From: an uncultured Bacteroidales bacterium
Lineage (GTDB): Bacteria; Bacteroidota; Bacteroidia; Bacteroidales; Muribaculaceae
NCBI GenBank assembly: GCA_949123685.1
Contig: CASBHZ010000043.1
Span: 1-25,796, forward strand
Direction of reading: 5' to 3'
DNA length: 25,796 bases
The stretch's first letter is position 1. Each line of letters opens with the position of its first letter. Positions 16,431-24,807 of this stretch are shown here, in pieces. The translations under genes and the position numbers were made by a program. The notes under the pieces are model-generated. The model was not told where the DNA came from, did not search any database, and saw nothing but the letters and a program-made list of their open reading frames with translations.

Positions 16431-16943
16431 ATGAGCAAAAGCATATTTCAGAATTTGTTGATTCTTGGATGCCTGATTCTTGTTCAGGTATTGATTTGCA
16501 ACCATATCGTTCTGTTTAACGTGGCAATGATATTCATTTTCATATATGTCATAATCAACCTGCCTATGGACCTTAATACCGGCTGGTTGCTGACATGGGC
16601 ATTTATAGGAGGGTTGATTGTAGATATATTTTCTGATACCCTTGGCGTGCACTCGCTTGCATGCACACTGCTGGCTGTAATCAAAAAGCCTGCTTTATAT
16701 GCTTATATCCCGAAGGATGACCGAACAAAAAATATTGAGCCGTCATTGGCAAGTCTCGGATTCGGAGTCTATGGCAAATACCTTTTCACTATGATTGCAT
16801 CGTATTGTGTCATGGTTTTTTCTATTGAATATTTCAGTTTCGCAGACATCAAGGAAATAGTAATAATGAGTGCGGCAAGCGCTGTTTTTTCATTTTTGAT
16901 ATTACTGGGGATTGACAGTCTTATAGTTAATAAGCCAAAGTGA
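16431..16943 (+). CDS. mreD: Rod-shape determining protein MreD
   Basis: A 170-residue protein with about five to six membrane helices, a partner of MreC in the elongasome. I chose the ATG at 16431, which gives MSKSIFQNLLILG; an upstream in-frame TTG (16407) would lie inside mreC and add eight non-hydrophobic residues. The family motif GGLIVDIFSDTLGVH is present (residues about 62-76). Its last codons overlap the GTG start of mrdA by four bases (GTGA), which favours coupled translation. Confidence 0.92.
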   Translation: MSKSIFQNLLILGCLILVQVLICNHIVLFNVAMIFIFIYVIINLPMDLNTGWLLTWAFIGGLIVDIFSDTLGVHSLACTLLAVIKKPALYAYIPKDDRTKNIEPSLASLGFGVYGKYLFTMIASYCVMVFSIEYFSFADIKEIVIMSAASAVFSFLILLGIDSLIVNKPK

Positions 16944-18793
16944 GAAAAGATTATAGATTAGAAAAAAGGAAATATGTGATAGGCGGTTTTATCTGCGTTA
17001 TCGTTGTCATATATTTGATAAGATTGTTTTCACTACAGATAGGTGATGACAAATATAAAGAAAGCGCGGAGAGCAATGCCTTTCTAAAACGCGTAATATA
17101 TCCGGCAAGGGGGCTTATGTACGACCGTAACGGAAAATTGGTTGTGTTTAACAAACCGGCATATGACGTTATGATCATTCCCAAGGATGTCAAGGATTTT
17201 GACACGGTTGCCCTATGCTCTGCACTTGACATTACAAAAGAAGAACTCTTCTTGAAATGGGAAGAGATGAAAAATACCCGTAAAAATCCGGGATATTCGG
17301 CATATACCCCACAGAAGCTGATATCGCATTTGTCACAGGAAGATTACGGACGGCTACAGGAAAAACTGTATCTTTTCCCGGGTTTCTTCATACAAAAACG
17401 TACCGTAAGGGAATATGCCCTACCTTCCGCTGCAAATATTCTTGGAAACATCAGGGAAGTATCAGCTACCGATATTGAAAAAGACAGATATTATCGTCGT
17501 GGCGACTATACCGGTGACCTTGGTGTGGAAAAGAGTTATGAAAAAGCACTCAGAGGAGAGAAAGGGATGGAGATCCTCATGAAAGATGCCTATGGAAGAA
17601 TAAAAGGGAAATACGAAGACGGCATTCATGACGTTTTTCCAAAATCCGGGCATAACCTCACCCTTTCAATTGACATGGATCTTCAGCAATATGGCGAACA
17701 ATTAATGAAAGATAAAATTGGAGCTATAGTTGCAATAGAACCTTCAACAGGCGAGATACTTGCCCTCGTTTCATCTCCGACTTATGATCCTTCATTACTC
17801 GTTGGAAAAGAACGTGGAAAAAACTATGCCGCACTCGTGCAGGATCATTATAAACCGTTATATGATAGAGCACTACAAGGTGCATATCCTCCCGGTTCTA
17901 CGTTCAAGCCGACACAAGGACTTATATTTCTTCAAGAGGGTATCGTAAATCTCAGCACAATGTATCCTTGTTATCATGGATATGTTAACGGACTGAAAGT
18001 CGGATGTCACGGACATGCTTCCCCGATAGCTTTAAAGCCCGCATTACAGACTTCATGTAATGCCTACTTTTGTTGGGGATTCAAACACATGATCGATAAA
18101 CGAGGCACTAAACCTGCAGTTCAGTTTGAAAAATGGAAAAACTATCTTGTAGAGATGGGATACGGCTATAGACTTGGGGTCGACCTACCTGCTGAAAGCC
18201 GCGGATTCCTCCCCAATGCAGAGTTTTATAGCAAATCTTTCAGAGGACGTAATTGGAGTGGGAACTCAATAATATCAGTTTCAATCGGTCAAGGAGAGGT
18301 ACTTGCCACTCCCCTTCAGATTGCTAACCTTTGTGCTACAATCGCAAATCGTGGATATTTCTACACGCCACACGTCGTCAAAGAGATAGCAGACAGCGTT
18401 ATTGACCCCAAATATAAAGAAAAGCATAAACCACATATCAAGAAGCAGTTTTATGAAGACATAGCAGAAGGAATGCGTATGGCTGTTTTAGGAGGAACAT
18501 GCCGTGGTGCAAACCTTCCGGGTATAGAAGTATGCGGGAAGACTGGGACGGCACAGAATCCACATGGTAAAGACCATTCCGCATTCATTGGATTCGCTCC
18601 ATACCACAATCCCAAAATTGCAGTTGCCGTTTATGTCGAAAACGCAGGTTTCGGAGCTGCTTACGGAGTGCCTATAGGCAGTCTGATAATTGAGAAATAT
18701 CTCAATGGCGAGATTTCTCAAGCACGCAAGGGAATTGAAGAAAGAATGATGACATCTAACACAATAGTTTCAAGTGGAGTCAAGAAACATTGA
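16940..18793 (+). CDS. mrdA: Penicillin-binding protein 2 (elongasome transpeptidase)
   Basis: A 617-residue class B PBP that cross-links new peptidoglycan with RodA during side-wall growth. It has a short cytoplasmic tail, one transmembrane anchor (about 12-33), a pedestal domain beginning RVIYPARGLMYDRNG (51-65), and a transpeptidase domain with all three active-site motifs: STFK with nucleophile Ser320, SCN (372-374) and KTGT (534-537). The start is GTG at 16940, overlapping the mreD stop; MRKDYRLEKRKY fits the family's N-terminus and no better in-frame start is nearby. Length is normal for Bacteroidales. Its end overlaps the rodA start by 20 bases. Confidence 0.96.
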   Translation: MRKDYRLEKRKYVIGGFICVIVVIYLIRLFSLQIGDDKYKESAESNAFLKRVIYPARGLMYDRNGKLVVFNKPAYDVMIIPKDVKDFDTVALCSALDITKEELFLKWEEMKNTRKNPGYSAYTPQKLISHLSQEDYGRLQEKLYLFPGFFIQKRTVREYALPSAANILGNIREVSATDIEKDRYYRRGDYTGDLGVEKSYEKALRGEKGMEILMKDAYGRIKGKYEDGIHDVFPKSGHNLTLSIDMDLQQYGEQLMKDKIGAIVAIEPSTGEILALVSSPTYDPSLLVGKERGKNYAALVQDHYKPLYDRALQGAYPPGSTFKPTQGLIFLQEGIVNLSTMYPCYHGYVNGLKVGCHGHASPIALKPALQTSCNAYFCWGFKHMIDKRGTKPAVQFEKWKNYLVEMGYGYRLGVDLPAESRGFLPNAEFYSKSFRGRNWSGNSIISVSIGQGEVLATPLQIANLCATIANRGYFYTPHVVKEIADSVIDPKYKEKHKPHIKKQFYEDIAEGMRMAVLGGTCRGANLPGIEVCGKTGTAQNPHGKDHSAFIGFAPYHNPKIAVAVYVENAGFGAAYGVPIGSLIIEKYLNGEISQARKGIEERMMTSNTIVSSGVKKH

Positions 18794-20243
18794 TGCCGGA
18801 ACATCCGTGTTCCGCTCACTCGATTGGGTCACGATTATATTGTATCTCCTTTTGGTAACAATGGGGGCAATAAGTATATATGCAGCAAGTTATGATTTCG
18901 ATAATGCTTCGTTGTTCGACCTTAAAGAGTTTTCAGGAAAACAAATACTATGGATAGGACTATCCCTTATAGTAGGAGTTGCGATATTGATCCTTGATTA
19001 TAGGATATATAAGATATATGCCTACCCCATATATGGTATGGTAGCAATGATATTATTGTTGACCATATTTATTGCACCCAATATTAAAGGATCGCACTCA
19101 TGGCTTGTGCTTGGTCCTGTCAGCCTTCAGCCTGCTGAATTTGGGAAATTTGCTACAGCTCTTGCGCTCGCAAAACTATTTGACTCGTACAACTTCAATC
19201 TAAATGCCAAAATAAGCAATTATTTCCGTGCGCTAATAATAATATTCATCCCTATAACACTCATCCTTCTGCAACGCGAGACAGGAAGTGCCCTCGTATA
19301 CATATCCCTCATATTCGTATTATACAGAGAAGGCATGAGCGGATTGGTGTTATTCTCCATATTATGTGCCATTACATTCTTCGTAGTTGCTGTAAAATTT
19401 GTAGAACCGTTGATTTTGGGAATACCGGTTGGCGAGTTTTCAGTATTTATCATGATTCTCCTGATATATTCATTAATGTTGCTTTTCTATTGTCGGGATA
19501 TCATTATAGCAAGAAATGTAATAATCGGCTTTATTGGCTCTGGCATAATAGTGACAGTATTGTCACTTTGTGGAATCTCAATAAACGGAATTATATTCTT
19601 CCTCTCTATCCTTTTGATAGCAATGATATACACAGCATTAGCGATGTTCCGACATAATATATCAAAATTCCTTGTCACAATCGGATTCGCAGCTGTATCG
19701 GTAATGTTCCTTTTTTCTGTTAATTACGTATTCGGCAATGTTCTGGAACCCCACCAACAATTGCGTATCAAGGTCGCATTGGGCATTGAAGACAACATCC
19801 GGGGGGCAGGATATAATGTTAATCAATCCAAGATTGCCATAGGCTCCGGAGGCGTGGCAGGAAAAGGATTCCTCAATGGAACCCAAACCAAACTGAAATA
19901 TGTGCCGGAACAGCACACAGACTTCATTTTCTGCACAATTGGAGAAGAAGAAGGATTCATAGGAGCATCAACGGTGCTTGTCCTGTATTTAGCCTTGATT
20001 TTGAGATTAATACACGTGGCAGAGCGGCAACGCTCACCATTTGAAAGAGTATATGCATATTGCGTTGTATCAATATTGATATTCCATTTGGCGATAAATG
20101 TCGGGATGGTGATAGGATTGTGTCCGGTAATAGGCATTCCGCTACCCTTCTTCAGTTACGGAGGATCTTCCCTATGGGGATTCACAATCCTACTATTCAT
20201 TTTATTAAGGCTTGATGCCGCAAGAAAAGAAAGACACGATTAA
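18774..20243 (+). CDS. rodA: RodA, SEDS peptidoglycan glycosyltransferase
   Basis: A 489-residue polytopic membrane protein that polymerises lipid II with PBP2. It is longer than the ~370 residues of E. coli RodA because of extra hydrophobic segments around 200-300, as in other Bacteroidetes. SEDS motifs are present: SLQPAEFGK (117-125), RETGSALV (168-175), QSKIAIGSGGVAGKGF and GTQTKLKYVPEQHTDFIF (369-386), and FSYGGSS near the end. The loop that holds the catalytic Asp in RodA reads EDNIRGAGY (339-347): Asp340 is followed by Asn341, whereas I recall ED-P-x-G-x-GY in relatives, so the Asp may be shifted by one residue. The start is GTG at 18774, overlapping mrdA. A hairpin terminator follows. 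Confidence 0.95.
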   Translation: MESRNIDAGTSVFRSLDWVTIILYLLLVTMGAISIYAASYDFDNASLFDLKEFSGKQILWIGLSLIVGVAILILDYRIYKIYAYPIYGMVAMILLLTIFIAPNIKGSHSWLVLGPVSLQPAEFGKFATALALAKLFDSYNFNLNAKISNYFRALIIIFIPITLILLQRETGSALVYISLIFVLYREGMSGLVLFSILCAITFFVVAVKFVEPLILGIPVGEFSVFIMILLIYSLMLLFYCRDIIIARNVIIGFIGSGIIVTVLSLCGISINGIIFFLSILLIAMIYTALAMFRHNISKFLVTIGFAAVSVMFLFSVNYVFGNVLEPHQQLRIKVALGIEDNIRGAGYNVNQSKIAIGSGGVAGKGFLNGTQTKLKYVPEQHTDFIFCTIGEEEGFIGASTVLVLYLALILRLIHVAERQRSPFERVYAYCVVSILIFHLAINVGMVIGLCPVIGIPLPFFSYGGSSLWGFTILLFILLRLDAARKERHD

Positions 20244-20254
20244 GAAACTATTTA
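20241..20254 (+). repeat. Dispersed motif TAAGAARCTRTTTA, copy 1
   Basis: TAAGAAACTATTTA; its first three bases are the rodA stop codon. The following AAAATAA is shared with the degenerate copy at 20391-20410. The same 14-base pattern recurs at 20379 and 23426 in the same orientation. Confidence 0.6.
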
Positions 20255-20266
20255 AAAATAAGCAAT

Positions 20267-20303
20267 AACCCCGTCCACAATCTTCACAGTTGCGGACGGG
20301 GTT
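20267..20303. terminator. Terminator after rodA, probably bidirectional
   Basis: AACCCCGTCC (20267-20276) pairs with GGACGGGGTT (20294-20303); with one mismatch the stem extends by four more bases. On the plus strand only a short T tract follows. On the minus strand the stem is followed by a T-rich stretch, so it may also end the transporter operon that converges from the right. Confidence 0.8.
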
Positions 20304-20378
20304 TCCTAACTATAATTTTAGTTGCTTAGTAGCTAAGTAGATGATATGATTAATCATAGATTTAATTTTAACACCTAC

Positions 20379-20415
20379 TAAGAAGCTATTTAGAAGTTGT
20401 TTAAAAATAACTTCT
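20379..20415 (+). repeat. Dispersed motif copy 2 joined to a hairpin
   Basis: TAAGAAGCTATTTA (20379-20392) runs into a degenerate copy, TAGAAGTTGTTTA (20391-20403). AGAAGTT (20392-20398) and AACTTCT (20409-20415) form a 7-bp hairpin with a 10-base loop. The rest of 20304-20519 is A+T-rich DNA with a small CTTAG/CTAAG inverted repeat and no gene. Confidence 0.55.
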
Positions 20416-20519
20416 TAAAGTCAGGATTAGATGTTGAACAATTCTTAGCTTTAACAACACTCAATGATAAAGCTTCAAAATCATTCAACTTACAAACACT
20501 ATTTTACCTATAAACATAT

Positions 20520-22013
20520 TTAAAGAGAATCATCATCAAGTTTGTCAGTATCTGCAACAGCAACTTCAGTTTCATACGCATCTGCTTTTACATTCCATAA
20601 GACAGCCATTGTCAAAGCCCCGGCAATGGCAACAACTATCATTATCTTGAAAACTCCATCCCATCCTACTGATGGAGTGTCGGCAAGAATACCAAAAACA
20701 TAACCTGATACAATAGGAGCTATATAACTGACAAAGCCTATTATACCGACAGCAGAGGATGCGCCGCGCCTTGTAACCTGATTAGATGCAATAACACCGA
20801 TTAGTGCTTGAGGACCATACAAAAAGAAACCTGCACAAATCAAGAATCCACATAATAACAAAGGATCGGTTTGAACAGGGAAAAAGCAAAAGGCGGCTAT
20901 AAAAAGGACAACACCAAGCATACAGAACACACTTGTGCGCTGACCGCGGCCTTTAAACAACTTATCTGTAATTACACCGGCACTAAGCATGCCAATAATG
21001 CCGAAAACCTCGAATATGGCAACAACAGATGCTGCAGCAGTGGGAGTAAGACCCCTATTCTCCTGAAGGAACGTAGGTCCCCAATCAAGGACTGCCATAC
21101 GAACAACATATACGAAAAAATCAGCCAATGCGAGTATCCAGACAAGCTTACTTTTTATCACGTGCTCCCATATGAATTGTCGATGAGCTTTGCTTTCCTC
21201 TTTACTTTTTCCTGATTTAACAGTTCCGGGAAGTTCCGGCAAACCAACAGACTTAGGCGTGTCCCTTAACACTATTATAATAAACACCACACCTATTGCG
21301 GCAATAGCAGCCGGAATCCAGAATGTCCACTGCCACGCACCATAATGCTGCAACATCCCGTCAACATAATTCTGCGCGGCAACAGGATCCATTGATGCCG
21401 TGACACTCTTCGTATTTTCAATCAAACGCTCCCGGAGTTCAACATTCCCAGTCTGATCAGTACCGAAATGTCCCATTATAAATCCACACAACACAGCGGC
21501 AATGAAAGCACCAATGGAATGCGAAGTATTCCATATAGACATTTTTGTTGATAACTCATGTGGCGGAACCCAATGCGTCATCAACCTGTTGCACGGTGGA
21601 AATCCACATCCCTGAAAAATATTATTCACAATAAGCAGAATACCGAAAAGCAATATCAAAGCTTTTGTGAACATAGGTCCATAATCTGAACCGACAAAAT
21701 AAGCGCAAATCATTGCACCGAAACCGAACATCACGTTTACCACAGTGCATACGCTTAGACCTGCAACCATATGCCACCTGCCGTTTACGCGATCTGCAAG
21801 AAAGCCGTTAACCAGTTTAGACACGCCATACACTATGCTGACTATTGCAAGTATAGCCCCTAAAGCAGCTTTGGAGATACCATACTCGGCAGTAAGCCCC
21901 GGGATAGCAAATGATAGATTCTTACGTACGAAATAGAATACGGCATAGCCGACCATTGTGCCGAAAATCGTTCTCCATTGCCAATATGCGAAAGAATGTT
22001 TTGTTTTGTCCAT
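20520..22013 (-). CDS. MFS organophosphate:phosphate antiporter, GlpT/UhpT type
   Basis: A 497-residue, 12-helix inner-membrane transporter of the major facilitator superfamily. The family signature is NRLMTHWVPPHELSTKMSIW (142-161) followed by NTSHSIGA. The two substrate-phosphate arginines of E. coli GlpT have plausible counterparts: Arg30 in YFVRKNLSFA and Arg305 in VVRMAVLDWGP, and His165 in WNTSH matches GlpT His165. These support import of a phosphorylated C3 or sugar compound in exchange for phosphate. The usual WNxxHNxGG is WNTSHSIGA here, so substrate preference may differ. The gene lies 28 bases downstream of the sn-glycerol-1-phosphate dehydrogenase gene on the same strand, so a glycerol-phosphate substrate is a reasonable guess. 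It ends before the shared terminator near 20300. Confidence 0.9.
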   Translation of the reverse strand: MDKTKHSFAYWQWRTIFGTMVGYAVFYFVRKNLSFAIPGLTAEYGISKAALGAILAIVSIVYGVSKLVNGFLADRVNGRWHMVAGLSVCTVVNVMFGFGAMICAYFVGSDYGPMFTKALILLFGILLIVNNIFQGCGFPPCNRLMTHWVPPHELSTKMSIWNTSHSIGAFIAAVLCGFIMGHFGTDQTGNVELRERLIENTKSVTASMDPVAAQNYVDGMLQHYGAWQWTFWIPAAIAAIGVVFIIIVLRDTPKSVGLPELPGTVKSGKSKEESKAHRQFIWEHVIKSKLVWILALADFFVYVVRMAVLDWGPTFLQENRGLTPTAAASVVAIFEVFGIIGMLSAGVITDKLFKGRGQRTSVFCMLGVVLFIAAFCFFPVQTDPLLLCGFLICAGFFLYGPQALIGVIASNQVTRRGASSAVGIIGFVSYIAPIVSGYVFGILADTPSVGWDGVFKIMIVVAIAGALTMAVLWNVKADAYETEVAVADTDKLDDDSL

Positions 22014-22041
22014 GGATAAATTTCTCTAATAATATGAATCA

Positions 22042-23391
22042 TTATGCGCCTATCTCCCACACTCCATCTTTACCAAAAACACTGTTTACGAGCTCATCAT
22101 AAAACATACCTCTCTTTGCGAGATCAAGAATATTTATACGCCATCTCATAAGCTGGACAAAATCTGTAATATATCTAAGCTGGCTACGGGAGACACCAAT
22201 GTCGCGGGGATCGATTGGAGCGCCCACAATACGAAACATCTCTTTCATCTTATCGAAGGAATACACCTGTTTCTGAAGACGTTTTTTCAAGGTTGGCCAT
22301 GAAGTCTTCACTTTGGTCAATTGTTCGCGAATTGTCTCCTTGTCATTATACTTTTTAGTAATTTCCGTATATCCAAGTTCCGGAACAGCAAAATCCTTAA
22401 ATAAATCTTTTGCCCTTTCTTGTTCCTCTTCAAGCGAAGGCCAATTCTCAACACATGCATCAACATCAAGTTTTGTGAGATCCATTTTAAAAAGTTCATC
22501 AAAGAATGCACATGTTGTCAATGTACCCACTCCTACTTGAAAACCATGCGATTGCGACCTACCGCCAAATGTATGACCGGTCATGTCAAGCCAATGGCTG
22601 TAAAGATGTTCCGCACACGATGCCGGACGGCTTGAATGTGCAACCTGCATGGCAATACCGCTAAGAGTCAACCCGGCAAATAATACACCCAATGCTTGTG
22701 GTTCTCCGGCGGCTATACCTTCCGGATCTGAAATCATTTCCGGCAGCATCTCGTAAAGCATTTTCCATGCTTCCGGCACAATAGGTTCCGTACCAAACAA
22801 GTCTGCTATAATCCATTCCCCTCCCGCAGGTATTTTTGCAGCAAGATCTGCATACCCGGCAGCTGTCATCTCTTTGGGTGCAGAAGCCAGAACATTTGTA
22901 TCAGCAAGTATCACTTTAGGTGCATGACACTCGATATTCACTTTTGCTCCGTCAACAGTTATAGCACATCCTGATGAAGAATAACCATCAACAGATGCGG
23001 CAGTTGCAACAACCATATAAGGGACACCATGCCGGAAAGCAGCGAGTTTGCATAAATCATTGATTACTCCGGATCCGACAGCAACAGGAATAGCTGGAAA
23101 ATCATCAAGAATCTCCTTGATTTCATCAGAATACTTAGAATCGGCATGAAACTCATCCATTGGAAAAATGAACTTACGACATATTATGCCTGCTTTAGTC
23201 ATAAATTCCCAGATCTTTTCACCTGCAGCATTCCACGTGTTCTTATCTGCTACAATCAAAGCCTTTTCTCCCGTAAAATTCTCATTGAACAATTTTGGTG
23301 CGAGATGCAAAACATTCTCTCCAAACTCAAATACTTTGGTATCACTCGCAAGAGCAAGCGCATCTTTGATACACGCATTAAAATCAATCAT
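22042..23391 (-). CDS. egsA: sn-glycerol-1-phosphate dehydrogenase (EgsA/AraM family)
   Basis: A 449-residue cytoplasmic enzyme of the iron-containing alcohol dehydrogenase / dehydroquinate synthase fold. The family interconverts dihydroxyacetone phosphate and sn-glycerol-1-phosphate with NAD(P)H and a divalent metal. The dinucleotide motif is VGSGVINDL (105-113); ATAASVDGYSS (129-139) and AGYADLAAKIPAGGEW (178-193) are typical. Metal ligands by pattern are Asp182, His262 (AEHLYSHW) and His282 (SHGFQVG). It is similar to B. subtilis AraM and distinct from glycerol dehydrogenase, though related; the exact substrate is inferred from the family. It is the first gene of an operon with the GlpT-like transporter, with a clear promoter and a leader of about 135 bases. 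In archaea the product enantiomer builds ether lipids; what it feeds here is unknown. Confidence 0.9.
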   Translation of the reverse strand: MIDFNACIKDALALASDTKVFEFGENVLHLAPKLFNENFTGEKALIVADKNTWNAAGEKIWEFMTKAGIICRKFIFPMDEFHADSKYSDEIKEILDDFPAIPVAVGSGVINDLCKLAAFRHGVPYMVVATAASVDGYSSSGCAITVDGAKVNIECHAPKVILADTNVLASAPKEMTAAGYADLAAKIPAGGEWIIADLFGTEPIVPEAWKMLYEMLPEMISDPEGIAAGEPQALGVLFAGLTLSGIAMQVAHSSRPASCAEHLYSHWLDMTGHTFGGRSQSHGFQVGVGTLTTCAFFDELFKMDLTKLDVDACVENWPSLEEEQERAKDLFKDFAVPELGYTEITKKYNDKETIREQLTKVKTSWPTLKKRLQKQVYSFDKMKEMFRIVGAPIDPRDIGVSRSQLRYITDFVQLMRWRINILDLAKRGMFYDELVNSVFGKDGVWEIGA

Positions 23392-23425
23392 TGTACCTTC
23401 AGTTTAAATTAGTCAGATATTGGAT

Positions 23426-23439
23426 TAAGAAGCTGTTTA
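23426..23439 (+). repeat. Dispersed motif TAAGAARCTRTTTA, copy 3
   Basis: TAAGAAGCTGTTTA, in the same orientation as the copies at 20241 and 20379. Here it lies in the untranslated leader of egsA, on the strand opposite to transcription, and is followed by TAAGGACAG, which pairs with the preceding CTGT as a small hairpin. Confidence 0.55.
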
Positions 23440-23533
23440 TAAGGACAGTTCGATAATAAGTTATAGATTCAAGGACAAGAGGAGTGAGATCTACCGTTCA
23501 CAAAATATATGTTGCGTACCGATATGGAATGAA

Positions 23534-23564
23534 CAAAGGTAAACATTATATTCCGAATACACAA
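23534..23564 (-). promoter_or_regulatory. Promoter of the egsA-transporter operon
   Basis: On the minus strand TTG (23564-23562), a 20-base spacer and TACCTTTG (23541-23534) match the Bacteroidetes consensus. Transcription should start near 23527. Confidence 0.65.
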
Positions 23565-23607
23565 ACTTCATAATCAATTTTTTTCAAACCGAAAGATGAA
23601 ATCTTCA

Positions 23608-23633
23608 ATGAAAGATTCTGATGAAAGATTCTG
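23608..23633. repeat. Tandem duplication of 13 bases
   Basis: ATGAAAGATTCTG is repeated exactly, head to tail (23608-23620 and 23621-23633), upstream of both divergent units. It is probably a replication-slippage duplication. The remainder of 23392-23834 holds the two promoters and copy 3 of the dispersed motif; I see no gene in it. Confidence 0.8.
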
Positions 23634-23798
23634 ATAAGAAGAGCAACGCCCCTTCCCTCACACCCCTTGATGGTGGAGGCTGAAGAGTACACGTGAAAAT
23701 ACAATATTAGGCAAAAATACTTAAAAGAATCCGACAACCGTCAACAATCATGTATATAAAAATAATGATGAAAATAGTATTTATTGAACCAAAAGTGT

Positions 23799-23806
23799 TA
23801 TATTTG
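23799..23806 (+). promoter_or_regulatory. -7 box of the 23835-25665 unit
   Basis: TATATTTG matches TAnnTTTG, 28 bases before the ATG at 23835. The nearest upstream TTG is only 12 bases away, so the -33 element is not supported. Confidence 0.5.
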
Positions 23807-23834
23807 TAAAGCAAATGTATAAAACCAAAATATC

Positions 23835-24197
23835 ATGGCAAATAAAAGAGATTTCAAAAAATCAGTTGAAGCAATCGGTGCAGCAGTGTGCAATGAGATG
23901 ATGATTGCATATTATAATATTGAAGACGCTGACAAAAATGCAATTGCATCTTCAATAGAAAAAGTTTTGGCAGCTGTTGTAAAGGCAAAAAACAATTCCA
24001 ATGTCCTTTTTGACAAAGGAGTGAAAGCATTCAATGATTATGCAGAATATGGAAAAGCCAAAACAAGCTTTTTCAAAGCATTGTTCAATAAAATCCACAT
24101 TGAGTTTGGAGAAGAAATTAATGAGGCTCTAAAACAGTTCAACAAGGCTATACCTGCAAACGTAAAGGAAGCTAATAAAGTCGTTGCAACAAAATAA
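23835..24197 (+). CDS. Small protein of unknown function
   Basis: A 120-residue, largely helical protein that I do not recognise. It is rich in Ala, Lys, Asn and Glu, with no signal peptide, no membrane segment and no metal-binding cysteine cluster (one Cys at 19). Heptad-like spacing of Ala, Val and Leu in 35-55 (NAIASSIEKVLAAVVKAKNN) suggests helical packing or oligomers. It has a -7 promoter box upstream and an ATG just after A-rich sequence. Its stop is 11 bases before the acyltransferase gene, so the two are almost certainly cotranscribed. Coding is supported by the promoter, the tight spacing and a base composition like its neighbours, not by a known family. Confidence 0.75.
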   Translation: MANKRDFKKSVEAIGAAVCNEMMIAYYNIEDADKNAIASSIEKVLAAVVKAKNNSNVLFDKGVKAFNDYAEYGKAKTSFFKALFNKIHIEFGEEINEALKQFNKAIPANVKEANKVVATK

Positions 24198-24208
24198 AAT
24201 ACACTGAT

Positions 24209-24754
24209 ATGAATGTATGGGGGCAAATACTTAAATGGACTGGATGGGAAGTATCCATAACCGCTCCAAGACGTGACAAATGCGTAATCTGTGTCGCTCC
24301 CCATACATCCAACTGGGATTTTATTCTCGGACTGGCTGCATATAAGTCATTGGGAAGAAAAGCCAACTTTCTTATGAAAGAATTTTGGTTCTTCTTCCCT
24401 TTAAAATATGTCTTTAGATCATTAGGCGGAATACCGGTTCCGGCGAAAAAAACAAATGGAAGTATTACCAACGATGTGATAAAGCTTTTCAACACTGAAA
24501 AATATGTCAATCTTGCTGTAACACCGGAAGGAACAAGAAGCAGAAAAGTAGATTGGCGCACCGGCTTTTTATATATATCGTATGGTGCAAAAGTTCCAAT
24601 ACAGTTCGGAATAATTGACTATTCATCAAAAAAAATAATAATACATGATGAATTTATACCAACTGGAGACATTGATAAAGACATGGATTATGTGAAAAAC
24701 TATTACTCTGATTGTGGCAAAGCTGCTAAATATCCGCAAAAATTTACAACATAA
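24209..24754 (+). CDS. PlsC-like acyltransferase
   Basis: A 181-residue member of the glycerolipid acyltransferase superfamily, which moves acyl chains to lysophosphatidate or related acceptors. Block I is HTSNWD (32-37), an HX4D motif with catalytic His32 and Asp37; block II-like GGIPVPA is at 73-79; block III is TPEGTRS (105-111). It is shorter than E. coli PlsC (about 245) and lacks a clear transmembrane helix, apart from an apolar patch FWFFFPLKYVF (59-69) that may touch the membrane. HTSNWD and the short length fit a compact subgroup of uncharacterised acyltransferases, so the acceptor is open. It lies 11 bases after the small unknown gene and 53 bases before the amidase gene, and is divergent from the egsA operon. 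Confidence 0.85.
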   Translation: MNVWGQILKWTGWEVSITAPRRDKCVICVAPHTSNWDFILGLAAYKSLGRKANFLMKEFWFFFPLKYVFRSLGGIPVPAKKTNGSITNDVIKLFNTEKYVNLAVTPEGTRSRKVDWRTGFLYISYGAKVPIQFGIIDYSSKKIIIHDEFIPTGDIDKDMDYVKNYYSDCGKAAKYPQKFTT

Positions 24755-24807
24755 CACCATTCCTTTCTTAAACAAACGGCAAAATTACCTTATCCAACAA
24801 TAACACC

